Of a stretch of DNA of 44,251 nt, positions 35,028 through 43,856 are shown piece by piece (the stretch's first letter is position 1; the number at the start of each line of letters is the position of its first letter). A model generated the notes under the pieces. It did no database searches. It saw only the letters and a program-made list of their open reading frames with translations, and was not told where the DNA came from. This stretch comes from an uncultured Colwellia sp. (GTDB taxonomy: Bacteria > Pseudomonadota > Gammaproteobacteria > Enterobacterales > Alteromonadaceae): assembly GCA_913061475.1 (NCBI GenBank), contig CAJXUN010000036.1, forward strand, positions 1 through 44,251, written 5' to 3'. The position numbers were made by a program, and so were the translations under genes.

Positions 35028-35522
35028 ATGAGTTCTGGATTAACATCTATTAAATCCTTGGTTTTTGGGGTTTTTACGTTTATTTTAGCCGGGGAGCTTA
35101 ATGCGAAAGAAAGTGAGCGAACTGCTTTAGAGGAATCAAACCTTAGGAAGGCGGTATATTGTATGGATGTCCTCGAAAATCAGCCTGATCTTGAGTCTGC
35201 GCATCGAATAGAAATTTTGCGTAATGAATGCTATAGCGAAAATTTTATTGAGCATGCACCAAACATAAAGGGTGGGCGAGATGCGTTATTAAGCTTGTTT
35301 GCAAGCCGGTATAAGAAGTACCCAGAACTTTCAATGTCTATTAAACGAACCGCTTCCGAACGTGACCTTGTTTGGCTCCATCTTCACGTCAAACACACGC
35401 CTGACTCCCTTGGTGGTGCCGGCATCCATATATTTCGAATGAAAGAGGGGAAAATTATTGAGCATTGGGGTGTAGGGCAACCTGTTCCAAAGGAATCTAA
35501 AAATAACAATACAATGTTTTAA
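35028..35522 (+). CDS. Exported SnoaL-like (NTF2 fold) protein
   Basis: A 164-residue protein with an N-terminal hydrophobic export segment (about residues 10-26) and a SnoaL/NTF2-type core: FIEHAPNIKGGRDALLSLF, then LVWLHLHVKHTP, then HIFRMKEGKIIEHWGV. The family includes polyketide cyclases and many small enzymes or binding proteins of unknown substrate. Key sites of true SnoaL (His/Asp in the pocket) cannot be assigned with certainty. It sits in a run of small exported proteins with cassette-like borders. Confidence 0.75.
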   Translation: MSSGLTSIKSLVFGVFTFILAGELNAKESERTALEESNLRKAVYCMDVLENQPDLESAHRIEILRNECYSENFIEHAPNIKGGRDALLSLFASRYKKYPELSMSIKRTASERDLVWLHLHVKHTPDSLGGAGIHIFRMKEGKIIEHWGVGQPVPKESKNNNTMF

Positions 35523-35603
35523 GTTGATTTATGAGTTCGACCTGAATAACAAGACGTTAACTACTTCAAGTCTTACTTCCAATTAAGGTGCAAAATTTAA
35601 GGT

Positions 35604-36059
35604 ATGAAAAAGCTATTAATCGGTTTGTCTTTTATGATCCCAAGTGTTGGCTTTTGTTGTCCTTCACTTGAAGGGACATGGTCATCTTCCTTAGAAAAAT
35701 TTGAGTCGTTCAATAAAAAGTGGGCAAAAATAGATAAAAATGCATGGTCTTTTATGTCTCAAACTCAGGGCTTTGAAACAATTATATTTAAGAGCAATAA
35801 AGAAATGCTTATTTCTACTCCTGTAATTGAATTAAAAATGGGAGAGAAGGTGATGAAACTTCCTTCAAAAGAAGAACAAATAAGTTTCAACGTTTTGGGG
35901 TGCACAGATAAGAGTATCGTTTTGCAATATGACAGATATGGAAAAACACACATATCACAATTGCAATTTGAAAACGATAATACTTATTGGGAATATATGG
36001 GAACTGCGGGTAGTGATGGTAATAGCCATATAAGGGAATATTACACTAAAACTAAATAA
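35604..36059 (+). CDS. Small exported protein of unknown function
   Basis: A 151-residue protein with a signal peptide ending near VGFCCPS, then LEGTWSSSLEKF and a series of amphipathic strands (ETIIFKSN, STPVIELKM, SIVLQYDRYGK, SQLQFENDN), suggesting a small lipocalin-like beta barrel. The cysteines around residues 18-19 do not form a good lipobox. No family is recognised. It follows the SnoaL-like gene by 81 bases, and the sequence straight after its stop resembles a cassette end. Confidence 0.65.
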   Translation: MKKLLIGLSFMIPSVGFCCPSLEGTWSSSLEKFESFNKKWAKIDKNAWSFMSQTQGFETIIFKSNKEMLISTPVIELKMGEKVMKLPSKEEQISFNVLGCTDKSIVLQYDRYGKTHISQLQFENDNTYWEYMGTAGSDGNSHIREYYTKTK

Positions 36060-36117
36060 TGTAGCTAACAAGTGCATTAAGCGAGGGCTTGAAGTTCCCC
36101 CGTTTTAGTTGACACCT

Positions 36118-36136
36118 CCTCCTCAGATTGAGGAGG
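36118..36136. repeat. 8-bp hairpin
   Basis: CCTCCTCA-GAT-TGAGGAGG. It has no T-run. It follows directly after a stretch (36097-36114) that looks like an insertion-sequence end. Confidence 0.5.
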
Positions 36137-36217
36137 CTACTATGAATCTTTGCCAATACGTTTACATAACGAATATAAGTTTATTCCAAAGCCTCTTTAT
36201 TGAGCATTTTTGGCATA

Positions 36218-37141
36218 TTAGTAACCGATTAAGCCATTAATATGTGCAACGGCACTGCGTCCTAAAGCGTTGAGAGAATAGCCACCTTCCAATACTGAAA
36301 CCATACGCCCTTGGGCATATTTATCTGCAATGTCTTTAAGCTGGTCAGTTACCCAGCGGTAATCTTCGTCCACTAAACTTACTTGCGACATATCATCTTC
36401 AATATGTGCGTCAAAGCCAGCTGAAATGAATATCATCTGTGGCTTGAATTTATTCAACGCAGGCAACCAGGTATCGATAACGGCCTGACGAAAATCCGCG
36501 CTTCTCGCGGTGGCGTGCAATGGTGTATTAATAATCGGGGCTTTAGTGCTTTCTTGAATTTCAAAGGGATAAAAAGGGTATTGATAGGTAGAGCAAAATA
36601 AATAGCCTTTTTTATTTTTAATAATATCTTCCGTACCATTGCCATGATGCACGTCAAAATCGACAATAGCGACACGCTTTAATTTATACTTTTCTTTTGC
36701 ATAGGCCGCGGCAATGGCAATATTGTTGAAAAAACAAAATCCCATGCCTTTGCTATATTCGGCGTGATGGCCCGGCGGGCGGGTGGCACAAAAAGCGGCA
36801 GAAATCTCTTGTGACATAACCAGATCTACTGCATCTTTCGCAGCTCCGGCCGATAGTAACGCGGCATTAAGGGTATTCGGGTTCATAATGGTATCATCAT
36901 CAACGCGATAGGTACCTTCGCTTGGCGCATTACTAAATATTGATTCGATATAGTCGGGGTCATGCGCCAAATAAAGTAGCTCTTTATCGATAGGTTTTGC
37001 ATTAAATTGTCGAAGCACATAATCCAAACCACTGCGAATAAGTTGATCTTGAATTGCGGCCATACGCTCAGGTGCTTCGGGGTGATGTTCACCCATATCG
37101 TGAGTTAAGCACTGGTGGTGACTGATAACGCCAACGGTCAT
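36218..37141 (-). CDS. Histone deacetylase family protein (zinc-dependent amidohydrolase)
   Basis: A 307-residue class II-type HDAC/AcuC-superfamily enzyme. The active site is complete: the tandem H125-H126 in RPPGHHAEY, zinc ligands D163 and H165 (VDFDVHHGNGT) and D244 (SAGFDAH), and the late GGYS loop. It should remove acetyl groups from lysine side chains or from small acetyl-amines such as polyamines. A strong AAGGAG lies seven bases before the ATG. It is 60 bases downstream of the acyl-CoA/GNAT fusion gene on the same strand, with no clear terminator between, so the two form an operon. Confidence 0.94.
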   Translation of the reverse strand: MTVGVISHHQCLTHDMGEHHPEAPERMAAIQDQLIRSGLDYVLRQFNAKPIDKELLYLAHDPDYIESIFSNAPSEGTYRVDDDTIMNPNTLNAALLSAGAAKDAVDLVMSQEISAAFCATRPPGHHAEYSKGMGFCFFNNIAIAAAYAKEKYKLKRVAIVDFDVHHGNGTEDIIKNKKGYLFCSTYQYPFYPFEIQESTKAPIINTPLHATARSADFRQAVIDTWLPALNKFKPQMIFISAGFDAHIEDDMSQVSLVDEDYRWVTDQLKDIADKYAQGRMVSVLEGGYSLNALGRSAVAHINGLIGY

Positions 37142-37201
37142 ATTCGAACTCCTTAGATACTAAGATACGGCTTAGTGATTATATTTTATGATTTTTTTAA
37201 G

Positions 37202-39037
37202 TTACAGTGTGTAGGCTAAGCTGACTTCGTCATAATCATCAGACGGTTTTCTTAAAAAGCCTGCATTTTCAAATACTTTTAGCATAGGGGCATTGTCACG
37301 TCGAACACAGGCAATCAATTGTGTTAAACCACGAATTTTGGCAATGGCAATTAATTCAGATAAAAGCGCTTTTGCCATCCCTTTGCCACGTTTACTCTCT
37401 TTGATGACAAAAGCCACTTCAGCACTATTCGTTGCTTCAAGGTAATAATAACGGGCTACTGCTTGTATCGACTCACCTAAATGATCTCGTTCGGTTAAGC
37501 ACAGCGCTAAGTCAATATGTTGATTGACACTGACTAAATTACATGATTTTTCACGGGTCATTTGCGTTGCATGATGATTGTATCGCATCATTAAAGTTTC
37601 TTTATTGTGCGAATAAAAAAATTCTTGCAGTTTTCGCTCATCAGCAGGCGCTAATGGACGAAGAAAATATTCTGAATCTGCAAAGGTAAAACGCTTAATT
37701 TCAATACTACCGAGTTCAGGTACTGATGTTGGTGTATTCTCTTGATATTCTGGTACCCAATAATGTTTTCGCACATCTTTGAGCAGTTGGTCGCGAAACT
37801 TAGGGTGAGCAATACGAATTAATTCCAATGCACGTTCACGAATGCTTTTACCTTGTAGCGAGGCTATACCATACTCTGTGACAACATATGACACATGGCC
37901 ACGTGAGGTTACTACGCCACCACCTTCTGTAATATGTGCAACAATGCGTGATATTTTGCCATCTTTAGTGGTGGAAGGTAAGGCAATAATGGGTTTACCA
38001 CCCTTACTGAGGGAAGAGCCACGAATAAAGTCGACTTGGCCACCAATACCACTGTAAAAATGATAACCAATAGAGTCAGACACTACTTGACCGGTTAAAT
38101 CGATTTCAATGGCACTATTAATAGATACCATCTTTTCGTTTCGGGCAATGTTGACTGGCGAGTTTACATGTTCACTGGGGTAGAATTCGACATGCGGGTT
38201 GCCGTCAACAAATTTGTATAAACGCCGAGTGCCAACACAAAAACTGGCGACGGTTTTGCCTTGATGAAAAGTTTTTTTACGATTGTTGATCACACCCGAA
38301 AGCATAAGGTCGATAATGCCATCTGAGAGCATTTCACTGTGCACACCTAAATCTTTGTGATTGGCTAAATACTGTAATACCGCGGAGGGAATTTTGCCCA
38401 TACCTATTTGAATAGTGGCGCCATTTTCTACCAACATTGCTACGTATTGGCCTATTTGCTCAGTAGCCTGGTCTACTTCAGGCTCTGGCAGTTCGGGTAA
38501 ATATTGTTTCTTTGTCATATGAGCATGAATTTGATTCAGATGAACAAAGCTATGGCCATTGGTGCGTGGCATTTTAGGGTTGATTTGTGCGATAACATAT
38601 TTAGCTTGTTTAATGGCGGCTGAAACAATATCAACACTGACTCCTAACGAGCAATAACCATATTCGTCAGGTGGGCTCACCATAATCAGTGCGACGTCTA
38701 ACGGCAGAATATTTTCATTAAACAACTTTGGGATTTCAGATAAAAATGAAGGGGTGTAATCTGCGCGCCCCTCATTAATCGCTTGGCGAATTTTATCACC
38801 ACCGATAAAGAAAGCATTTACCTTAAATAAGTCTTGATGCTTGCGATCAGCCCAAACATTGTCTGATAGTGTTAGAATGTGCACCGCTTCAATATCATGT
38901 AAACCAGCACTATTGGCAATAAGGTCATCAATTAACGCATTAGGTACCGCTGCGTTCGAGCCAATAAAAATTCGATTGCCTGATTTTAAATAGTCAGACC
39001 ACTTAATTGCGGACTTGTCTTTTCTTTTCAATGGCAT
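37202..39037 (-). CDS. Acetyl-CoA hydrolase/transferase fused to a GNAT acetyltransferase
   Basis: A 611-residue fusion. Residues 1-440 form a CoA-transferase-type acetyl-CoA hydrolase/transferase: GSNAAVP, MVSPPDEYGYCSLG, the GVHSEMLSDG loop with the probable catalytic Glu at 235, and GGQVDFIRGS. Residues about 453-611 form a GNAT domain whose acetyl-CoA pyrophosphate loop is SKRGKGMAKALL and whose C-terminal part is ACVRRDNAPMLKVFENAGF. The CoA half may convert acyl-CoA and free acid while the GNAT half moves acetyl to an amine, perhaps a protein lysine. Its operon partner is a deacetylase. A possible FNR-like site lies 117 bases upstream. Confidence 0.92.
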   Translation of the reverse strand: MPLKRKDKSAIKWSDYLKSGNRIFIGSNAAVPNALIDDLIANSAGLHDIEAVHILTLSDNVWADRKHQDLFKVNAFFIGGDKIRQAINEGRADYTPSFLSEIPKLFNENILPLDVALIMVSPPDEYGYCSLGVSVDIVSAAIKQAKYVIAQINPKMPRTNGHSFVHLNQIHAHMTKKQYLPELPEPEVDQATEQIGQYVAMLVENGATIQIGMGKIPSAVLQYLANHKDLGVHSEMLSDGIIDLMLSGVINNRKKTFHQGKTVASFCVGTRRLYKFVDGNPHVEFYPSEHVNSPVNIARNEKMVSINSAIEIDLTGQVVSDSIGYHFYSGIGGQVDFIRGSSLSKGGKPIIALPSTTKDGKISRIVAHITEGGGVVTSRGHVSYVVTEYGIASLQGKSIRERALELIRIAHPKFRDQLLKDVRKHYWVPEYQENTPTSVPELGSIEIKRFTFADSEYFLRPLAPADERKLQEFFYSHNKETLMMRYNHHATQMTREKSCNLVSVNQHIDLALCLTERDHLGESIQAVARYYYLEATNSAEVAFVIKESKRGKGMAKALLSELIAIAKIRGLTQLIACVRRDNAPMLKVFENAGFLRKPSDDYDEVSLAYTL

Positions 39038-39356
39038 AATTTATCTCTACTGTGTTCATGTCATAGTATATATAGCGCGACTAAGCTCAATGGCTATCAG
39101 GGGTATAATTTTTTAGATTTAAATTTAGTATGCTCTATTGAATAAGTTATTTTTTGATCAGAGTCAAACTCAATGGCAGTTTAAATTTAATTAGTTACGC
39201 GTTTATTTAATATATGTCAGTTTTAAACTGATTTTTTCTTGGCGCAGGTAACGAGGTTAGCCCTTTATGGCACAAAAATGTTAATTACTCTCTTGGGCTT
39301 GGCTTAAAGTGTGCATTCTATGCCCGTGATGAATTGGTACTGCATGAGGAGATACT
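39038..39356. other. Divergent intergenic region
   Basis: This 319-base AT-rich gap contains promoters for the CoA/GNAT-HDAC operon and the small membrane protein. It holds one FNR-like site (39154-39167) and no gene. Confidence 0.4.
39154..39167. promoter_or_regulatory. Possible FNR-like site
   Basis: TTGAT-CAGA-GTCAA is one base from the TTGAT-N4-ATCAA consensus. No well-placed -10 element was confirmed, so support is weak. Confidence 0.3.
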
Positions 39357-39599
39357 ATGTCAGAATTAGCGCAAATACGCTTATTAAAAGTGTTTATTGT
39401 TATTGGTCTATTCTTGCTCGTGTTAGGGCATTATTTGCTTTCTTACGCTGATTTACCTGCGTCGATGGGCGTAACTGGCATAATTATTTGTGCAAGCTGT
39501 ATTGCGTTTGGCTTGATGTTTTCATTACCAACAAAAATGTATTTAACCTTTTTATTGGTTAAACGTGAGCAAGATAACCGTAAACACGCTGATAAATAA
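39357..39599 (+). CDS. Small two-helix membrane protein
   Basis: An 80-residue protein with two hydrophobic segments (about 11-30 and 37-57), a short polar middle (SYADLPASM) and a charged C-terminus (VKREQDNRKHADK) likely in the cytoplasm. GAGGAG lies upstream of ATG 39357. No family is recognised; it is probably an inner-membrane protein found only in related bacteria. Downstream come a short tandem repeat (AAAGCTATGAGTAAA twice, near 39598-39628) and a hairpin. Confidence 0.7.
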   Translation: MSELAQIRLLKVFIVIGLFLLVLGHYLLSYADLPASMGVTGIIICASCIAFGLMFSLPTKMYLTFLLVKREQDNRKHADK

Positions 39600-39630
39600 A
39601 GCTATGAGTAAAAAAAGCTATGAGTAAACA

Positions 39631-39651
39631 AAGCCCAACGATGTTGGGCTT
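39631..39651. terminator. Hairpin between convergent genes
   Basis: AAGCCCAAC pairs with GTTGGGCTT around GAT. It has no long T-run, but its position between convergent genes fits a terminator. Confidence 0.6.
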
Positions 39652-39687
39652 AGCACTTAGCTCTGAAACTATAAAATTAGTGGCTAA

Positions 39688-40857
39688 TTAACCAAAAATA
39701 TTACGCATTAAGGTAATAGCCTGATCAACGGTTTTACCATCTTTAACACTATTAACAATAGTGCTGCGCATATTAAGGATAAACTCTGGAATATCATCAG
39801 CTTCAAACGCTTTATCAACAATTGCTTCGGCAGACTCTTTACTACGTTTTACCGCTTTCGCGATACCAATTTTTATTTTTTTAGGCTTATCACGCATACG
39901 AATATAGTTTGAGTTTTCTGCCAATGAATTATCAGCAAATAAAAATAAATCAATCAGTATTGCTCGATGGTGCCAAAGTTGAAGTTCAGCTTCATCAGTA
40001 GGTTTTTCACTACGCCACCACTGCGTACTTCTTATACTGGCTATCATTTCATGCCAATAATCATCAAAACTTTGATTGTTTAGTTTTACTAAGCCCAAGC
40101 CTTGCGTCAGGGTATCTATTTTATTACTGTTTAAGGCAATAAACTGATCGGGTCTGCGCATTGCTAATAAACGTGTTGCTGCGCTTAATGGTGCTTTTTC
40201 GCCTTTTGCATGAACAGCAAAAATGGCTTTGTAGGCATTAACAAAACTCTGGTAATGGCTGAAAGTAATATCATCGGTTAAAGGGATGTTATTAAGTGCT
40301 TCATCAAATGCTTGTGGGTGAGAGCTTAATAGTTGATGAAAAGTTTTGGCGCCACGTGTGCCGGCGAACCATTCAACATCAAAGTCATAAACACTGATGT
40401 CGTGCTGAGAACTATGCTTACCAGCGTATGCAAGTCTATCTTCGTCTATCATATCGCTTAAATTTTTGCCGCGTATTTCACCAATATAATTTAATAATCT
40501 TAATCTTTCAGGTAGTGCTTGTAATGTTGTGTTTTCCTGAATAAAGCTGGCGTAGAGTGGCCAAGGAATAACACGAGCCATTTTTAATTGGCAGGCACTC
40601 ACACCGTTAGACAAAGTGTCTTGAAGCTTTTTCAACGGCTTTTCTTGAGCGGGCTCTAATAAATCGCGGTTTACGTCGTGTAAGCAAACTCGATACAGCT
40701 CTCTGCACCAGTTAAGAAAATTGTCAGGATGATTTTCTACTTTTACTGCCATTAAGTTAAGGCTGAGATCAGCAACAAATGATAAAGCATTTTGGTAGAT
40801 AGTTTGTTCAGTAGAACTAAGCGACATGGCATTGGGAGAGGTAAGCAGTTTTCTCAT
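39688..40857 (-). CDS. Conserved-looking protein of unknown function
   Basis: A 389-residue soluble protein without signal peptide or membrane helix, mostly alpha-helical by composition. It has a Trp-rich middle (DYWHEMIASI, RSTQWWRSEKP) and a basic segment near residues 327-345 (KPKKIKIGIAKAVKRSK). I recognise no domain. SAATRLLAMRRPDQFIALNS around 224-243 is the most motif-like part: RPDQFIA with a nearby Asn is reminiscent of DNA-binding helical proteins, but I make no claim. It is divergent from the alpha/beta hydrolase. Confidence 0.7.
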   Translation of the reverse strand: MRKLLTSPNAMSLSSTEQTIYQNALSFVADLSLNLMAVKVENHPDNFLNWCRELYRVCLHDVNRDLLEPAQEKPLKKLQDTLSNGVSACQLKMARVIPWPLYASFIQENTTLQALPERLRLLNYIGEIRGKNLSDMIDEDRLAYAGKHSSQHDISVYDFDVEWFAGTRGAKTFHQLLSSHPQAFDEALNNIPLTDDITFSHYQSFVNAYKAIFAVHAKGEKAPLSAATRLLAMRRPDQFIALNSNKIDTLTQGLGLVKLNNQSFDDYWHEMIASIRSTQWWRSEKPTDEAELQLWHHRAILIDLFLFADNSLAENSNYIRMRDKPKKIKIGIAKAVKRSKESAEAIVDKAFEADDIPEFILNMRSTIVNSVKDGKTVDQAITLMRNIFG

Positions 40858-41186
40858 GTAACAGCGATTTCCGACGGTAAAAATTTAAAAATAGGGCGGC
40901 ATGATACGTGTAAAATCGCCTAACGCAAGCGATAAAGGTGAATTAGATAGAGAAAATCTAAATTGGTGCGCAAAGCGGCAAAAACTGTTGCGATAATCAA
41001 CAGTCGGTATTGATAAGCGGACTAAGCTTTAAACATTTAGCGTTAATAAACGAAACTCTTGCGGCTTGTTCTTACCAGTAAAAATAAGTACTCTATCCAC
41101 TCCTGGTATGACCACTAATATTCTGTGGTTAAAAAGATATAAATGCCGACGTTAACAACAGACAAGTAGTTTAGGGATAAAGGTTA
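40858..41186. other. Gene-free divergent region
   Basis: A 329-base gap between the unknown protein gene and the hydrolase gene. I see promoter-type AT-rich stretches but no clear site, repeat or small gene. Confidence 0.4.
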
Positions 41187-42074
41187 ATGCAACAAGAGTC
41201 TATTTTTATTGCTGATGATGGCCATCAACTTCATTTACGCCATATATGGAAAAAGCCCGGCGGTGTACCCATTTTTATGTTGCACGGTTTGATTGAAAAC
41301 GGTCTGATATTTTATACCGAAAAGGGTAAAGGCTTAGCTTGCTTCCTTGCTGAGCAGGGCTTTGATGTTTATGTTGCTGATTTGCGTGGTAGGGGTAACA
41401 GTACACCGGCCATTAATCGCGCCTCGTCTTTTGGCCAGTTTGAAGCTATTACCCGTGACATCCCACTATTTTTAGAAAAAATCACCAATATTACTCATCA
41501 AAAAATGCACCTTATAGCGCATTCTTGGGGCGGTGTACTGATGACGAGCTTTTTATCACGTTATCCGCAATGGCTTGATAAAGTGCTCACGAAAACTTGT
41601 TTTGGCACCAAGCGTGTTGTGACCGCAAAAACCTTCGAAGCCTATTTCAAACTTGGTTTCGTATGGCGCTATATCGCACCAATGTTAGCAAAAAAACAAG
41701 GTTATCTTGACGCAAAAAAATACCGTTTTGGCTCTGACAGTGAAACTAAACAGTCGCTGTCAGAAAGTATTACTTGGGTAAAGCCAGGCCCGTGGCGTGA
41801 CCAACATGATGGTTATGATTATGACCGTGCAGCGCAAAATATAACGTGGCCACCAACATGGCATTTCACGGGTATAAAAGATCATGCGCTAGGGCACCAG
41901 CAAGATGTCGCCTTGTTCATCAATGAGTGTGGTAATAGCAAGGCAAAATTTTCAGTGCTATCAAAACAGTCAGGCAGCCTCGTTGATTACGATCATATTA
42001 ATATTTTAACCCATCCACTGGCAGTACATGACCACTTTGTGCAATTGACGGGTTGGCTAAAGCAACATAGCTAA
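41187..42074 (+). CDS. Alpha/beta hydrolase
   Basis: A 295-residue soluble hydrolase. It has the oxyanion-side MLHGLIENG (31-39), the strand with VYVADLRGRGNS, and the nucleophile elbow AHSWGG with S113 (Ala replaces the usual first Gly). A candidate acid D lies in TGIKDHALG and the catalytic His in YDHINILTHP. Esterase or lipase activity on an unknown substrate is likely. There is no signal peptide, so it is cytoplasmic. AGGGAT precedes the ATG. The palindromic mini-element at 42139 lies just downstream and may terminate it. Confidence 0.88.
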   Translation: MQQESIFIADDGHQLHLRHIWKKPGGVPIFMLHGLIENGLIFYTEKGKGLACFLAEQGFDVYVADLRGRGNSTPAINRASSFGQFEAITRDIPLFLEKITNITHQKMHLIAHSWGGVLMTSFLSRYPQWLDKVLTKTCFGTKRVVTAKTFEAYFKLGFVWRYIAPMLAKKQGYLDAKKYRFGSDSETKQSLSESITWVKPGPWRDQHDGYDYDRAAQNITWPPTWHFTGIKDHALGHQQDVALFINECGNSKAKFSVLSKQSGSLVDYDHINILTHPLAVHDHFVQLTGWLKQHS

Positions 42075-42138
42075 GCTTGTTACTGATTGACGTTATAATA
42101 AATGACGTTTTTCGCCGCTAACTAAGCAAGGTAAATAC

Positions 42139-42188
42139 TAGGGGCTGTTGATCTATGTTTAAATATAAACAAAGATCAACAGCCCCTA
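42139..42188. mobile_element. Palindromic mini-element with TA flanks
   Basis: TAGGGGCTGTTGATCT (42139-42154) and AGATCAACAGCCCCTA (42173-42188) are perfect 16-base inverted copies. A further TGTTT/AAACA pair lies in the spacer. The outer TA on each side could be a target duplication. The terminal sequence matches the repeat at both window ends (15 of 16 to the left copy). It lies between convergent genes and can also act as a hairpin terminator. Confidence 0.65.
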
Positions 42189-42192
42189 AGCG

Positions 42193-43566
42193 TTAATCAT
42201 CGTCGTCGGTCTTCATTGCTTCAATATTAATAATGTTAGAGCGATTTAGGGTAATTTTAAAACGCTGTATCTGTTGTTGATATTGTTTATCAGTTTGCAT
42301 CAATACGACATTTATTTGATATCGGCGCTCAACAGCTTGTTTGGTTACTTTGCTATTATCGAGTGAATATAAACGACCTTCACCTTTCCTTAGGAAGCGA
42401 ATAAAAGGCGTTAAATTAAAATAGATACGCTGTTGAATTTCATCGTAGCCGGGTAAAAAGCTTTTTGCGTTTACTTTAGTGTCACTACGAAAATGCAGTA
42501 ATTGCGCGGCCTGCTTATTTTGCTGTCGCCGTGTTTGAAATAATTTATCGACTTGTTGGGGTAAGTCTTTATTACGAATATATTCGAGCCAAATTGTTTG
42601 AGTTGCTACACGACTTTTATCGGCACTATTACTATAAATATTTTTCCATTTTGGTAAGCCTTTTTGAATGCTCCGCCAAATGATGCGGGTAATATCGTCC
42701 TTAAATATCTCCCTTAAACCATAAATAATCCCCAACATACCGACTAAGGCGATGGTAACTTCAGTAAAGTTTGCTCGTGCATTTAATACTAACACCATAA
42801 CAAATGCCATAATAATGGCGGTTACCGTACCGCGAACAACACGCTTTAAATTACTGTTAAGGTTTTTTACTTCTTTTTGAAACACCACGCCGTATTCGAT
42901 TAATCGTTGCAGTAGACGCATTTTATTGGTGATACGATTAGGATCCTCTAAAGTGACTTGTGAATTATATTGGTTCTCTTCACGGTACTTGTTTTCACCA
43001 CGGCATAAATCAATTAGGAAGTTTCTCTCTGTGGTAAAATCACTATTTTTCGGACCACGAGATAATAGTTTTAAAAATGATTGCTCCACTTGCCAACTAA
43101 GATAGTTGTCAGCATTTTCAAAAAATGGTTTTAGTTTTTGATCAGGTGGCGTATATCTTCTGAGTTTTTTCAATAGCCCCGATATTTGCTCAGCGAGTAC
43201 AATGGCTTGTGGATAAAACTCTTCACTATCCTTAAGTTTGATGGTTTGCTTTATATCGGTGTCTAATGCAATACGAATTTGATAAGAAAATAAATTAAGG
43301 TTGAGGCGATAATCACTTTGTTCGCCTTTTTGTTGACTAATAAATCGACTGCGTACTAAAGGCAAGTGCAGTTGATCTGAATAATATGCGCTATGGCTTT
43401 GAATACCGCTATGAAAATAATGTTCTTCAGCTAAGGTTTTAGGTCCAATGCCCATTTCAACCGGTAAAGAGAAATAGAGATCGAGTCTTTGATGGTCACT
43501 AGGTAATAACTGGTAACTGACTTTAATGGAAAGGTTTTCGTCTTGAATGAAAGTCGTGTTATTCAC
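42193..43566 (-). CDS. Membrane protein of unknown function
   Basis: A 457-residue protein. Two hydrophobic segments at about 246-262 and 268-284 are close together, so both long ends lie on the same side, probably the cytoplasm. The N-terminal half is rich in beta-like strands (SIKVSYQLLP, RLDLYFSLPV, RLNLNLFSYQIRI) and the C-terminal part has charged helices and strands, ending in an acidic MKTDDDD tail. No family is recognised. Its stop lies five bases from the palindromic mini-element. Confidence 0.75.
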   Translation of the reverse strand: MNNTTFIQDENLSIKVSYQLLPSDHQRLDLYFSLPVEMGIGPKTLAEEHYFHSGIQSHSAYYSDQLHLPLVRSRFISQQKGEQSDYRLNLNLFSYQIRIALDTDIKQTIKLKDSEEFYPQAIVLAEQISGLLKKLRRYTPPDQKLKPFFENADNYLSWQVEQSFLKLLSRGPKNSDFTTERNFLIDLCRGENKYREENQYNSQVTLEDPNRITNKMRLLQRLIEYGVVFQKEVKNLNSNLKRVVRGTVTAIIMAFVMVLVLNARANFTEVTIALVGMLGIIYGLREIFKDDITRIIWRSIQKGLPKWKNIYSNSADKSRVATQTIWLEYIRNKDLPQQVDKLFQTRRQQNKQAAQLLHFRSDTKVNAKSFLPGYDEIQQRIYFNLTPFIRFLRKGEGRLYSLDNSKVTKQAVERRYQINVVLMQTDKQYQQQIQRFKITLNRSNIINIEAMKTDDDD

Positions 43567-43856
43567 TTATACTTATTACACCTTATTGTTTTTTATGCCA
43601 AGTTGAATACGTAATTATTCCTCTAGTTGAGTTTCATCACAGCAGTTACATATAACGTCACTCGCTTTATTATACGTTATTTTCATAATAAAAATTTTAA
43701 TTTTTAGCGCTATTTTATTATGACTTTTTGTCTGGAATTAATCGTCTGGGGTAATGGAAGGTAAACATTTGTCCTTATAATAATGCGAGTTTATTAATCC
43801 ATATGTTGATTATTTATGCTAAATTATTACAGCTTTAATTGCATGGGAATTTAAAT

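Noticed and set aside
35523-35603. An attC site between the SnoaL-like gene and the next small gene
   Set aside because: AATAACAAGACGTTAAC looks like a first half, but no matching GTTRRRY end follows before the next start codon.
39598-39628. AAAGCTATGAGTAAA repeated twice in tandem after the small membrane protein gene
   Set aside because: A two-copy local duplication of about 16 bases beyond a stop codon is easily explained by slippage.
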